The notes below the pieces were generated by a model, which saw nothing but the letters and a program-made list of their open reading frames with translations, did not search any database and had not been told where the DNA came from. From Auanema rhodensis (lineage: Eukaryota > Nematoda > Chromadorea > Rhabditida > Rhabditidae), in the NCBI GenBank assembly GCA_964057225.1, contig OZ059894.1:11666131-11730130 (forward strand): a stretch of DNA of 64,000 nucleotides. The letters are read 5' to 3'. The position numbers and the translations under genes are program-made. Each line of letters begins with the position of its first letter. The stretch's first letter is position 1. Below, in pieces: positions 35,706 through 48,162 of this stretch.

Positions 35706-35958
35706 TGGGCCGTTCCCGCCAGCAGTGCAAGAGCGGGTCGACCCGTGAGGTGGAGCTAGCAAGCCAGCATCTACCTCAAGTCTCAAAAATCGGTTAACAT
35801 TATTGTGAACCAATGGAACACATATCGAAGGTTAATTCGATAAGAACGATTAATGGTTTATTGAATAACTAATGTTATGAAACAATAAATAACCAATAAA
35901 AAAGAGCCCAGAATCGGGGAGACGCACTTTGATCTTAGCCAAAAGGCCGAGAAGCGAT
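35706..35958 (-). pseudogene. U2 snRNA gene of unit 13, broken by a 70-bp element A stub
   Basis: U2 nt 1-34 is at 35958-35925 and nt 38-184 at 35852-35706. Nucleotides 35-37 of the branch-site recognition sequence are lost. There is no duplication of U2. One further base differs in stem-loop II (c to a at 35799, + strand). The gene cannot pair normally with branch sites. Confidence 0.93.
35855..35924 (-). mobile_element. Element A 3' stub (70 bp), extreme 5' truncation
   Basis: Matches the last 70 bp of element A (1601-1670) with one mismatch (gaaaca for gataca, as in the unit 21 copy). It retains the terminal hairpin and little else, as expected if reverse transcription started at the 3' end and stopped early. 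Missing U2 bases at the 5' junction suggest end-joining after a small resection. Confidence 0.9.
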
Positions 35959-36401
35959 ACAGCATAGCCATGAGTATCAAAGACATCAAGCAAATGTATC
36001 GTACTTGTTACGAGTGCACTCTCTCATTTGAATATAAAAGTGTGGTTTGACAATCTTGACTGTACAGGTCATAAATGGCTCATATAAACTGTGGATTTAC
36101 TCAACTTTTGGACTTATTTTTTTCTTATTCGAAGCGCTGCACTTTTTTCTATTCTTTTTATTCAAATACTTGTATATAGTTTTATATGTACGGTTGCAAA
36201 GTTTCCGAATATTTTATATATTTTTATACAATAATTAGGAGAAGGTTAATACAATGAAATCTCCCAACTTTACAGTGTTTGTATTGCTTACAGTATCTAG
36301 AACAACCACTCTTGTAATATTAGAGCACATATCAATCAACAACTTTTTCTAGTTATCAAAGCTTTTTTATTTCTTCAAGATATTTCAAATAAAATATAAA
36401 A

Positions 36402-36519
36402 GCTTACGACACCCGGGATTCCCAAGCCGTCTCCGATCCAAGTACTAACCGGGCCCAACGTTGCTTGACTTGCCAGATCGGACGGGATGGCGTACTTTCA
36501 ACGTGGTATGGTCGTAAGC
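36402..36519 (-). rRNA. 5S rRNA (5Sa, unit 13)
   Basis: Complete copy; first of three in this unit. Confidence 0.98.
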
Positions 36520-36761
36520 AATGTTATATTCTTCATTATCAGTTATATCACTCTAAATCTTGTTGTTAATAGTTAGGACCACAAAGAAAACAACAGGAAC
36601 AGTAACAAATGAAATGCCCAAACTTTACAGTGTTCGAGTTATTTACAGTATCTAAGACTACCTCTGTCGTGTTATTAGAGCAAACATTCGATTAACAACA
36701 ACTTTTTTTTAGTTATCAAAGCTTTTTTATTTCTTCAAAAAATTTCAAATAAAATATAAAA

Positions 36762-36879
36762 GCTTACGACACCCGGGATTCCCAAGCCGTCTCCGATCCA
36801 AGTACTAACCGGGCCCAACGTTGCTTGACTTGCCAGATCGGACGGGATGGCGTACTTTCAACGTGGTATGGTCGTAAGC
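36762..36879 (-). rRNA. 5S rRNA (extra copy, unit 13)
   Basis: Complete copy. Its 5' flank begins as a 5Sb flank (gtcatattc ... gatacgacc) and then switches to the 5Sa type (aacaaatgaaatgccc). The extra 360-bp module is thus a hybrid from unequal crossing-over. Confidence 0.97.
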
Positions 36880-37121
36880 AATGTCATATTCTTCATTATC
36901 AGTTATATCACTCTAAATCTTGTTGTTAATAGATACGACCACAAAGAAAACAACAGGAACAGTAACAAATGAAATGCCCAAACTTTACAGTGTTCGAGTT
37001 ATTTACAGTATCTAAGACTACCTCTGTCGTGTTATTAGAGCAAACATTCGATTAACAACAACTTTTTTTTAGTTATCAAAGCTTTTTTATTTCTTCAAAA
37101 AATTTCAAATAAAATATAAAA

Positions 37122-37239
37122 GCTTACGACACCCGGGATTCCCAAGCCGTCTCCGATCCAAGTACTAACCGGGCCCAACGTTGCTTGACTTGCCAGATCG
37201 GACGGGATGGCGTACTTTCAACGTGGTATGGTCGTAAGC
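37122..37239 (-). rRNA. 5S rRNA (5Sb, unit 13)
   Basis: Complete copy; third in this unit. Confidence 0.98.
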
Positions 37240-37381
37240 AATGTCATATTCTTCATTATCAGTTATATCACTCTAAATCTTGTTGTTAATAGATACGACC
37301 ACAAAGAAAACAACAGGAACAGTAACAATAACAAAAAAAATTTTTTTTTCACCTATGTGTCTAAAGGTTAGCCATGTATCC

Positions 37382-37435
<54 letters not shown>

Positions 37436-38617
37436 ACAGTAAAAAGTCCAATCAAGAGAGAAATTTTTTCAACACATAGTTGTTTTTTTTTTAAATATCA
37501 TTGTTTTTCCTCATAACTCGGTTTAAACTCGTTCTAACCCGTTGAAATACGTCTAGAAAGTCTTTATAACATGCATATGTATGATAGAACTTCATATTTA
37601 TTGTAATAGAAAATTTTATTTTCAGACGTCTTGGTTAACAATGATATGTTTTACCCCCTTATAATTTTTATCATAATGTTCCTTATACGGAACGCTCAAT
37701 GAAACTTGCTTCCAGAAAAATTTCTTTCTATTTTTTCTTCATATGTACGTAGATACTATAGAGAACTATGATAGAAAACTTTAACATTCACGAAATCATC
37801 ATTTCTCATTACGCTATGGAGGTTTAAAAAGCTGTGTTTTACCTTATAATAGACCGGAAAACCCTTGTGTTAAAACTGGACCGTTTTTACACATATAAAA
37901 ATGTCCCGTATTCGGGACCCTAATGTAACTTTTGATTCCCTATATTTTTTTTCATGAAATTTACAATCTACTGTAGAAAGAAGAATTATTTTTATAAAAA
38001 CTGTAAATTTTTGAAAAATGAAAACAAAACGAAAACAAAAACAACTTTTTTTTGAACATTTTCTCACACAAGGGTCCCCCCTTACCTACTTTTTTTCTCA
38101 TTACTCGTTTCAACCTCATCCGATCACTCTGCAAACATGTTTAATCGTTCTAACTTGTTGAAATACGTCTTAAAAGTCTAAACAACATGCATATGCATAA
38201 TAGAAACCACCCGAATAGGCCCCCACGCACTAAACGAGATATATACATTACCAGTATAGTAATAGAACACATATTGAAGATTAATTCGATAAGAACAATT
38301 TATTGACGTAGAGAATGTTTGTTCCGAAAAACTACAATATTAAACTATAAAAGTAACAAAAGCGTAGAGGCAGCAAAGACATGAATAAACATAAATGTAA
38401 ATACAGAATTACCAGGTAGTACATAAGTATGACAAAAAATTATAAGAAAGCCATGAAAATAGAAGGTTTGTGAACAAATGAGAGGTACATCTTTGATCGT
38501 ATAGTCATTTCTAAACCGTTCGTATGCTGCAGCATCGTCATAAGCGTCACTCAAGTTGAATTTCCATGTGTACTACACGATTTTCATTCTTATTGTTACA
38601 TTCTTTCCCTGAGGGAA
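37240..38617. other. Long spacer, unit 14
   Basis: TA tract 37385-37433 (49 bp). Variant cgctatggagg (near 37817), where others read cgctacggagg. Confidence 0.9.
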
Positions 38618-38691
38618 TGGGCCGTTCCCGCCAGCAGTGCAAGAGCGGGTCGACCCGTGAGGTGGAGCTAGCAAGCCAGCATCTACCTCAA

Positions 38692-38766
38692 GTCTCAAAA
38701 ATCGGTTAACCTTATTGTGAACCAATGGAACACATATCGAAGGTTAATTCGATAAGAACGATTACT
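38692..38766 (-). repeat. 75-bp target-site duplication, 3' side of element A copy 2
   Basis: Identical to 42002-42076. It spans U2 nt 36-110. The match is two bases longer at the element 3' end than in copies 1 and 3 (cgattact instead of cgatta). Confidence 0.9.
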
Positions 38767-41700
38767 GGTTTATTGAATAACTAATGTTATGATACAATAA
38801 ATAACCAATAAAAAAGAGCCCAGAATCGGGGAGACGGTATTACCAGTACAACTTAAAACAGCAAGTAATTAAAAAGTACATAATAAGACACATTGCCAAC
38901 AGAGGCTAAAACGACTCAAGAGTCGGGGGAGTGGGTTAAAAAAAATGAACAAAAAAATGAATATTAAAGCAGAACAATGAGAAATCAAGTGCCGCTATGA
39001 TCAAACAATTTGAGTGCCTACGGCAATGATGTTAAAAATAAACAACAAAATACATGTACCAATGAAGGTCAGAAAGAAAGAAACAAAAGACAAAAATAAG
39101 TAATACAAAAAGTAAATACATTACAATCAAATCACAAACAAGTCAATTGATAATTTCTTCTTCATATTGCCTTACACCAGAAACATGTTCCACGTAGATA
39201 TTCCTGGCCCACTTGATGGTATCGGCGACGACGAGCTTCTCCATTAGCCGGTTGTAGTGGCTGCTGATCTTGAGTGATCGGAGGGCTTGTCCGTTGAGCG
39301 GGTCCATAGTTCCAAGCATTCCTACGACATATGCTTCTACACTAGTCTTATAACCAAGACATTGGTATTGGCTGGCTATGTCAGCATATTTCCTCTCCTT
39401 TATCATACGCGCGGCTATCATGGCTTGACGGCGGTTTTCATAGCTCACTGTAACATCAACGATACTACAGTGTTTTGCGTCATGATCGACCACTACTATG
39501 TCAGGTCGGAGTGTACTATTAATGCCAGGAAGAGGCTGGTTAGTGTAAACTTCTCCGTTTTTAGGCTCTGGCAGGGCTTTGATAAGACGGTCCACGATGT
39601 TGTTGTGGCGGAGTTGGATTGCTCTCGTGTGAGAGTGGCAGTGTCCAAGAACATGTGCAGCAGTTTCGTTGGAGTAACTACACCTGCGGCACTGTTTGTT
39701 TCCTTCTCCGTGTCTTCTACAGCCATTGAGCTGGAGAGTATTGAGTCGAGCCTTGTGGATGAATCGCCAATCAGCAAACCGTATGAAATCTCCCTTCGCC
39801 ATAAAGTGATTGGACGCTTTGTTGAGCATTGTGACATCAAAGACTTTCCCTTGATCCGGTTTTTGAAGAAGGATCCGAAGGTCTTTCAGCCATAATGCAC
39901 GTCGCAGGCTTCTGTGGCATAGTGAAGGTGTTAACAGTTGGTTGTTTAGATTGAGTTCTAAACCACTTTCGAGGCATGTCCAGTTAGCGTTGATGAGTTT
40001 CTTGAGTTGACGCATCGCTACTCTTACTCTAGTCCAGATGGAGGAAACATCAGATGTTTCGGTGTCGAAAATGCCATCAACGGAACCGTTGTAATATGCA
40101 GCTGTCTCATCGTTACTGGCTTGACGTTTAATCCTTTTTGATGCTACTTTTTTTGAGTCTTGATGCGCAATATCAGCTACTACAAGATCAGATGACTTCA
40201 AAAGTTGGTAGGCATGAGTGACTTCACAGACGTCTGACAGGTGTTGGAGTCGAGAGAGACCAAGTCCGCCGTAGTTAGTTGGCAGGTAGATTGGTTCAGC
40301 ACTGGCGTTTGGAGGATAGTGCATCCATCTACGGGCACAGCGTTTGAGTTCTTTGTCAAAGGCGACTAGTTTACTCTTTGGGACGTGGCCATTCGTCATA
40401 TGAAAATTAAGGCAGGGCATCAGGAAGGTGCGTACTGCGTCAGCTTTCTGCCATTCAGCAAGTAAGGATTTGTCAATTTTTTCCAAGTGTTGACTCATAA
40501 TATTCACTGTTGGAACCGCAGACTTATGTAAATGCATTCCAGTAGGGATTCCCAGGTGGGAGTAGCTGTCGAATTTGCTGAGAGCGGGTAGAGAGGAGCT
40601 CTGTAGCATGTATGAGGCTGTTGATATTTTCCCTTTGTCGATCGTCAAGGTGGCGCATTTCGCTGGTTTGAAGGTCAAGCCTGTGAAATTAGCCGCATTT
40701 GATGCTGCGTCCAACATTTTCTGTAGATCTTCTGATGATGAGGAGACCAGGGCAAGGTCATCGGCGTACGCTAGCACAGCGATGTTGTGGTTGTGTAGCT
40801 TATAGCCAGTAGAGGATTCCAAGATGGTTTTAATTAGAGGTTCAATGGCAAGGTTGAACAGGATCGGAGATAGTGGGGATCCTTGTAACACACCTGCATG
40901 AACTGGAATGGTCGATGTGAGTCCGGAGCCTGTCTGGATTCTTGTAGAGGCATCTGTGTATAGAGCTCGTACTCGGGATATTGAGGCTTCAGCCACTCCT
41001 GACCATCTTAGAACGTCTAGCAGAGTTTCGTGTGGCAGCGATCCAAAAGCGTTTGCGAGATCAAGCCAAGCAATTGCAATTTTCTCACGTTTACGTTTAG
41101 CGTCCGCAATGGTACTTTGCAACATAAAGTTGTGTTCCATGCATCCAGCTTTGGCCACAAAGCCCTTTTGGGAGGGAGAAAGTCTTTTTTCTGCTCTTGC
41201 CCATGTTAGCAGTCGATGCGTAAGACAAGCTGAGTACGTCTTACCAATTGTGCACGAAAGTGCTATTGGTCGCCAGTTGTTAATGTCAGCTTTATCACCT
41301 TTCTTATGGATGAGGACGGTGGTCGACTCTTTCCAGGAAAAAGGGATGTGTCCTAGCTTGTGTACGGTGTTAAATATCGCTGCTAATATGTGACCTCCTT
41401 GGTCAAATTTCTTCCAGTGCGAGTATCGAAGTCCATCAGCTCCTGGAGCCGTATCGCTGCAACGTCGTATGCGTTCCCAGACTTCCAAAGGGGTGAAAAC
41501 ACCTTCTAATGGGTCGGTACTAGCTGGCAAATCCGGTCTGGTGACTGTGATGGGGAGGGCTGGGCCTTGACTGCTGTGAACAGAAAGGAAATGTTTTTCA
41601 ACCTTTGCAGATGGTATGGTGCAGGTTTCACTTTGTTCTCCGAGCAGTTGTCGAAAGGCTTTCTTCTTGTTGGCCCTCCAGAGCTTCTGGAGCTTCATCG

Positions 41701-42001
41701 CCTGGGTTTTTTGGTCTTCCTCAGGTTGTGTGTGTGGTCGGCGCCTTTGTCGGAAGTTGGGAACTTTGATCATAATGTCAAGAGACTTTCTGATTGCGTC
41801 TACCAACTCTTCCAGGACCTGCTCGAGCTCACTTTTGCACACAACCTTTTTAATTCTATCCACCCAAGTATTTTCAGAGTTTCTATTCGGATCAGGGTCG
41901 GCAAAAAATGGTTCTGTACTCGAAACCCTGATCTCGTTGAATATTTCACTCTCTCGCGGAAGGGGGGAAACTTCGGCCTCTGGGGACAAGTCCAGAATTG
42001 G
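38767..42001 (-). mobile_element. Element A copy 2: 5'-truncated
   Basis: About 3.2 kb. The 3' UTR is complete. The 5' end is cut within the linker after the zinc fingers, so the 5' UTR and first 144 or so codons are gone. The remaining sequence is almost identical to copy 1, so the two are recent sisters. Truncation at the 5' end is typical of incomplete reverse transcription. Confidence 0.93.
39143..41989 (-). pseudogene. Element A ORF, N-terminally truncated
   Basis: Open from the 5' break to the normal stop; the first internal Met would give 948 aa. Both N-terminal zinc fingers are missing, while the reverse transcriptase (YADD), CCHC and endonuclease remain intact. By eye only one residue differs from copy 1 in the shared part (Glu to Lys just before VEKHFLS). 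Without the N-terminal fingers, thought to help bind the target in this group, self-mobilisation is unlikely. Confidence 0.88.
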
Positions 42002-42076
42002 GTCTCAAAAATCGGTTAACCTTATTGTGAACCAATGGAACACATATCGAAGGTTAATTCGATAAGAACGATTACT
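42002..42076 (-). repeat. 75-bp target-site duplication, 5' side of element A copy 2
   Basis: Partner of 38692-38766. Confidence 0.9.
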
Positions 42077-42554
42077 ACACTTTGATCTTAGCCAAAAGGC
42101 CGAGAAGCGATACAGCATAGCCATGAGTATCAAAGACATCAAGCAAATGTATCGTACTTGTTACGAGTGCACTCTCTCATTTGAATATAAAAGTGTGGTT
42201 TGACAATCTTGACTGTACAGGTCATAAATGGCTCATATAAACTGTGGATTTACTCAACTTTTGGACTTATTTTTTTCTTATTCGAAGCGCTGCACTTTTT
42301 TCTATTCTTTTTATTCAAATACTTGTATATAGTTTTATATGTACGGTTGCAAAGTTTCCGAATATTTTATATATTTTTATACAATAATTAGGAGAAGGTT
42401 AATACAATGAAATCTCCCAACTTTACAGTGTTTGTATTGCTTACAGTATCTAGAACAACCACTCTTGTAATATTAGAGCACATATCAATCAACAACTTTT
42501 TCTAGTTATCAAAGCTTTTTTATTTCTTCAAGATATTTCAAATAAAATATAAAA

Positions 42555-42672
42555 GCTTACGACACCCGGGATTCCCAAGCCGTCTCCGATCCAAGTACTA
42601 ACCGGGCCCAACGTTGCTTGACTTGCCAGATCGGACGGGATGGCGTACTTTCAACGTGGTATGGTCGTAAGC
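42555..42672 (-). rRNA. 5S rRNA (5Sa, unit 14)
   Basis: Complete copy. Confidence 0.98.
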
Positions 42673-42914
42673 AATGTTATATTCTTCATTATCAGTTATA
42701 TCACTCTAAATCTTGTTGTTAATAGTTAGGACCACAAAGAAAACAACAGGAACAGTAACAAATGAAATGCCCAAACTTTACAGTGTTCGAGTTATTTACA
42801 GTATCTAAGACTACCTCTGTCGTGTTATTAGAGCAAACATTCGATTAACAACAACTTTTTTTTAGTTATCAAAGCTTTTTTATTTCTTCAAAAAATTTCA
42901 AATAAAATATAAAA

Positions 42915-43032
42915 GCTTACGACACCCGGGATTCCCAAGCCGTCTCCGATCCAAGTACTAACCGGGCCCAACGTTGCTTGACTTGCCAGATCGGACGGGA
43001 TGGCGTACTTTCAACGTGGTATGGTCGTAAGC
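42915..43032 (-). rRNA. 5S rRNA (5Sb, unit 14)
   Basis: Complete copy. Confidence 0.98.
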
Positions 43033-43174
43033 AATGTCATATTCTTCATTATCAGTTATATCACTCTAAATCTTGTTGTTAATAGATACGACCACAAAGA
43101 AAACAACAGGAACAGTAACAATAACAAAAAAAATTTTTTTTTCACCTATGTGTCTAAAGGTTAGCCATGTATCC

Positions 43175-43224
<50 letters not shown>

Positions 43225-44406
43225 ACAGTAAAAAGTCCAATCAAGAGAGAAATTTTTTCAACACATAGTTGTTTTTTTTTTAAATATCATTGTTTTTCCT
43301 CATAACTCGGTTTAAACTCGTTCTAACCCGTTGAAATACGTCTAGAAAGTCTTTATAACATGCATATGTATGATAGAACTTCATATTTATTGTAATAGAA
43401 AATTTTATTTTCAGACGTCTTGGTTAACAATGATATGTTTTACCCCCTTATAATTTTTATCATAATGTTCCTTATACGGAACGCTCAATGAAACTTGCTT
43501 CCAGAAAAATTTCTTTCTATTTTTTCTTCATATGTACGTAGATACTATAGAGAACTATGATAGAAAACTTTAACATTCACGAAATCATCATTTCTCATTA
43601 CGCTACGGAGGTTTAAAAAGCTGTGTTTTACCTTATAATAGACCGGAAAACCCTTGTGTTAAAACTGGACCGTTTTTACACATATAAAAATGTCCCGTAT
43701 TCGGGACCCTAATGTAACTTTTGATTCCCTATATTTTTTTTCATGAAATTTACAATCTACTGTAGAAAGAAGAATTATTTTTATAAAAACTGTAAATTTT
43801 TGAAAAATGAAAACAAAACGAAAACAAAAACAACTTTTTTTTGAACATTTTCTCACACAAGGGTCCCCCCTTACCTACTTTTTTTCTCATTACTCGTTTC
43901 AACCTCATCCGATCACTCTGCAAACATGTTTAATCGTTCTAACTTGTTGAAATACGTCTTAAAAGTCTAAACAACATGCATATGCATAATAGAAACCACC
44001 CGAATAGGCCCCCACGCACTAAACGAGATATATACATTACCAGTATAGTAATAGAACACATATTGAAGATTAATTCGATAAGAACAATTTATTGACGTAG
44101 AGAATGTTTGTTCCGAAAAACTACAATATTAAACTATAAAAGTAACAAAAGCGTAGAGGCAGCAAAGACATGAATAAACATAAATGTAAATACAGAATTA
44201 CCAGGTAGTACATAAGTATGACAAAAAATTATAAGAAAGCCATGAAAATAGAAGGTTTGTGAACAAATGAGAGGTACATCTTTGATCGTATAGTCATTTC
44301 TAAACCGTTCGTATGCTGCAGCATCGTCATAAGCGTCACTCAAGTTGAATTTCCATGTGTACTACACGATTTTCATTCTTATTGTTACATTCTTTCCCTG
44401 AGGGAA
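43033..44406. other. Long spacer, unit 15
   Basis: TA tract 43178-43222 (45 bp). Otherwise as the reference. Confidence 0.9.
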
Positions 44407-44590
44407 TGGGCCGTTCCCGCCAGCAGTGCAAGAGCGGGTCGACCCGTGAGGTGGAGCTAGCAAGCCAGCATCTACCTCAAGTCTCAAAAATCGGTTAACC
44501 TTATTGTGAACCAATGGAACACATATCGAAGGTTAATTCGATAAGAACGATTACTACACTTTGATCTTAGCCAAAAGGCCGAGAAGCGAT
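44407..44590 (-). ncRNA. U2 snRNA (unit 15)
   Basis: Uninterrupted copy. Confidence 0.97.
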
Positions 44591-45033
44591 ACAGCATAGC
44601 CATGAGTATCAAAGACATCAAGCAAATGTATCGTACTTGTTACGAGTGCACTCTCTCATTTGAATATAAAAGTGTGGTTTGACAATCTTGACTGTACAGG
44701 TCATAAATGGCTCATATAAACTGTGGATTTACTCAACTTTTGGACTTATTTTTTTCTTATTCGAAGCGCTGCACTTTTTTCTATTCTTTTTATTCAAATA
44801 CTTGTATATAGTTTTATATGTACGGTTGCAAAGTTTCCGAATATTTTATATATTTTTATACAATAATTAGGAGAAGGTTAATACAATGAAATCTCCCAAC
44901 TTTACAGTGTTTGTATTGCTTACAGTATCTAGAACAACCACTCTTGTAATATTAGAGCACATATCAATCAACAACTTTTTCTAGTTATCAAAGCTTTTTT
45001 ATTTCTTCAAGATATTTCAAATAAAATATAAAA

Positions 45034-45151
45034 GCTTACGACACCCGGGATTCCCAAGCCGTCTCCGATCCAAGTACTAACCGGGCCCAACGTTGCTTGA
45101 CTTGCCAGATCGGACGGGATGGCGTACTTTCAACGTGGTATGGTCGTAAGC
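45034..45151 (-). rRNA. 5S rRNA (5Sa, unit 15)
   Basis: Complete copy. Confidence 0.98.
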
Positions 45152-45393
45152 AATGTTATATTCTTCATTATCAGTTATATCACTCTAAATCTTGTTGTTA
45201 ATAGTTAGGACCACAAAGAAAACAACAGGAACAGTAACAAATGAAATGCCCAAACTTTACAGTGTTCGAGTTATTTACAGTATCTAAGACTACCTCTGTC
45301 GTGTTATTAGAGCAAACATTCGATTAACAACAACTTTTTTTTAGTTATCAAAGCTTTTTTATTTCTTCAAAAAATTTCAAATAAAATATAAAA

Positions 45394-45511
45394 GCTTACG
45401 ACACCCGGGATTCCCAAGCCGTCTCCGATCCAAGTACTAACCGGGCCCAACGTTGCTTGACTTGCCAGATCGGACGGGATGGCGTACTTTCAACGTGGTA
45501 TGGTCGTAAGC
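45394..45511 (-). rRNA. 5S rRNA (5Sb, unit 15)
   Basis: Complete copy. Confidence 0.98.
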
Positions 45512-45653
45512 AATGTCATATTCTTCATTATCAGTTATATCACTCTAAATCTTGTTGTTAATAGATACGACCACAAAGAAAACAACAGGAACAGTAACAA
45601 TAACAAAAAAAATTTTTTTTTCACCTATGTGTCTAAAGGTTAGCCATGTATCC

Positions 45654-45697
<44 letters not shown>

Positions 45698-46879
45698 ACA
45701 GTAAAAAGTCCAATCAAGAGAGAAATTTTTTCAACACATAGTTGTTTTTTTTTTAAATATCATTGTTTTTCCTCATAACTCGGTTTAAACTCGTTCTAAC
45801 CCGTTGAAATACGTCTAGAAAGTCTTTATAACATGCATATGTATGATAGAACTTCATATTTATTGTAATAGAAAATTTTATTTTCAGACGTCTTGGTTAA
45901 CAATGATATGTTTTACCCCCTTATAATTTTTATCATAATGTTCCTTATACGGAACGCTCAATGAAACTTGCTTCCAGAAAAATTTCTTTCTATTTTTTCT
46001 TCATATGTACGTAGATACTATAGAGAACTATGATAGAAAACTTTAACATTCACGAAATCATCATTTCTCATTACGCTACGGAGGTTTAAAAAGCTGTGTT
46101 TTACCTTATAATAGACCGGAAAACCCTTGTGTTAAAACTGGACCGTTTTTACACATATAAAAATGTCCCGTATTCGGGACCCTAATGTAACTTTTGATTC
46201 CCTATATTTTTTTTCATGAAATTTACAATCTACTGTAGAAAGAAGAATTATTTTTATAAAAACTGTAAATTTTTGAAAAATGAAAACAAAACGAAAACAA
46301 AAACAACTTTTTTTTGAACATTTTCTCACACAAGGGTCCCCCCTTACCTACTTTTTTTCTCATTACTCGTTTCAACCTCATCCGATCACTCTGCAAACAT
46401 GTTTAATCGTTCTAACTTGTTGAAATACGTCTTAAAAGTCTAAACAACATGCATATGCATAATAGAAACCACCCGAATAGGCCCCCACGCACTAAACGAG
46501 ATATATACATTACCAGTATAGTAATAGAACACATATTGAAGATTAATTCGATAAGAACAATTTATTGACGTAGAGAATGTTTGTTCCGAAAAACTACAAT
46601 ATTAAACTATAAAAGTAACAAAAGCGTAGAGGCAGCAAAGACATGAATAAACATAAATGTAAATACAGAATTACCAGGTAGTACATAAGTATGACAAAAA
46701 ATTATAAGAAAGCCATGAAAATAGAAGGTTTGTGAACAAATGAGAGGTACATCTTTGATCGTATAGTCATTTCTAAACCGTTCGTATGCTGCAGCATCGT
46801 CATAAGCGTCACTCAAGTTGAATTTCCATGTGTACTACACGATTTTCATTCTTATTGTTACATTCTTTCCCTGAGGGAA
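45512..46879. other. Long spacer, unit 16
   Basis: TA tract 45657-45695 (39 bp). Otherwise as the reference. Confidence 0.9.
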
Positions 46880-47063
46880 TGGGCCGTTCCCGCCAGCAGT
46901 GCAAGAGCGGGTCGACCCGTGAGGTGGAGCTAGCAAGCCAGCATCTACCTCAAGTCTCAAAAATCGGTTAACCTTATTGTGAACCAATGGAACACATATC
47001 GAAGGTTAATTCGATAAGAACGATTACTACACTTTGATCTTAGCCAAAAGGCCGAGAAGCGAT
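46880..47063 (-). ncRNA. U2 snRNA (unit 16)
   Basis: Uninterrupted copy. Confidence 0.97.
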
Positions 47064-47506
47064 ACAGCATAGCCATGAGTATCAAAGACATCAAGCAAAT
47101 GTATCGTACTTGTTACGAGTGCACTCTCTCATTTGAATATAAAAGTGTGGTTTGACAATCTTGACTGTACAGGTCATAAATGGCTCATATAAACTGTGGA
47201 TTTACTCAACTTTTGGACTTATTTTTTTCTTATTCGAAGCGCTGCACTTTTTTCTATTCTTTTTATTCAAATACTTGTATATAGTTTTATATGTACGGTT
47301 GCAAAGTTTCCGAATATTTTATATATTTTTATACAATAATTAGGAGAAGGTTAATACAATGAAATCTCCCAACTTTACAGTGTTTGTATTGCTTACAGTA
47401 TCTAGAACAACCACTCTTGTAATATTAGAGCACATATCAATCAACAACTTTTTCTAGTTATCAAAGCTTTTTTATTTCTTCAAGATATTTCAAATAAAAT
47501 ATAAAA

Positions 47507-47624
47507 GCTTACGACACCCGGGATTCCCAAGCCGTCTCCGATCCAAGTACTAACCGGGCCCAACGTTGCTTGACTTGCCAGATCGGACGGGATGGCGTAC
47601 TTTCAACGTGGTATGGTCGTAAGC
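47507..47624 (-). rRNA. 5S rRNA (5Sa, unit 16)
   Basis: Complete copy. Confidence 0.98.
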
Positions 47625-47866
47625 AATGTTATATTCTTCATTATCAGTTATATCACTCTAAATCTTGTTGTTAATAGTTAGGACCACAAAGAAAACAACA
47701 GGAACAGTAACAAATGAAATGCCCAAACTTTACAGTGTTCGAGTTATTTACAGTATCTAAGACTACCTCTGTCGTGTTATTAGAGCAAACATTCGATTAA
47801 CAACAACTTTTTTTTAGTTATCAAAGCTTTTTTATTTCTTCAAAAAATTTCAAATAAAATATAAAA

Positions 47867-47984
47867 GCTTACGACACCCGGGATTCCCAAGCCGTCTCCG
47901 ATCCAAGTACTAACCGGGCCCAACGTTGCTTGACTTGCCAGATCGGACGGGATGGCGTACTTTCAACGTGGTATGGTCGTAAGC
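47867..47984 (-). rRNA. 5S rRNA (5Sb, unit 16)
   Basis: Complete copy. Confidence 0.98.
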
Positions 47985-48126
47985 AATGTCATATTCTTCA
48001 TTATCAGTTATATCACTCTAAATCTTGTTGTTAATAGATACGACCACAAAGAAAACAACAGGAACAGTAACAATAACAAAAAAAATTTTTTTTTCACCTA
48101 TGTGTCTAAAGGTTAGCCATGTATCC

Positions 48127-48162
<36 letters not shown>

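Larger units (their letters stand above)
38618..42111 (-). pseudogene. U2 snRNA gene of unit 14, split by element A copy 2
   Basis: The 5' part, U2 nt 1-110, is at 42111-42002. The 3' part, about nt 36-184, is at 38766-38618. The 5' part keeps its Sm site here, because the duplication (75 bp) is longer than in the other copies. Confidence 0.94.
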
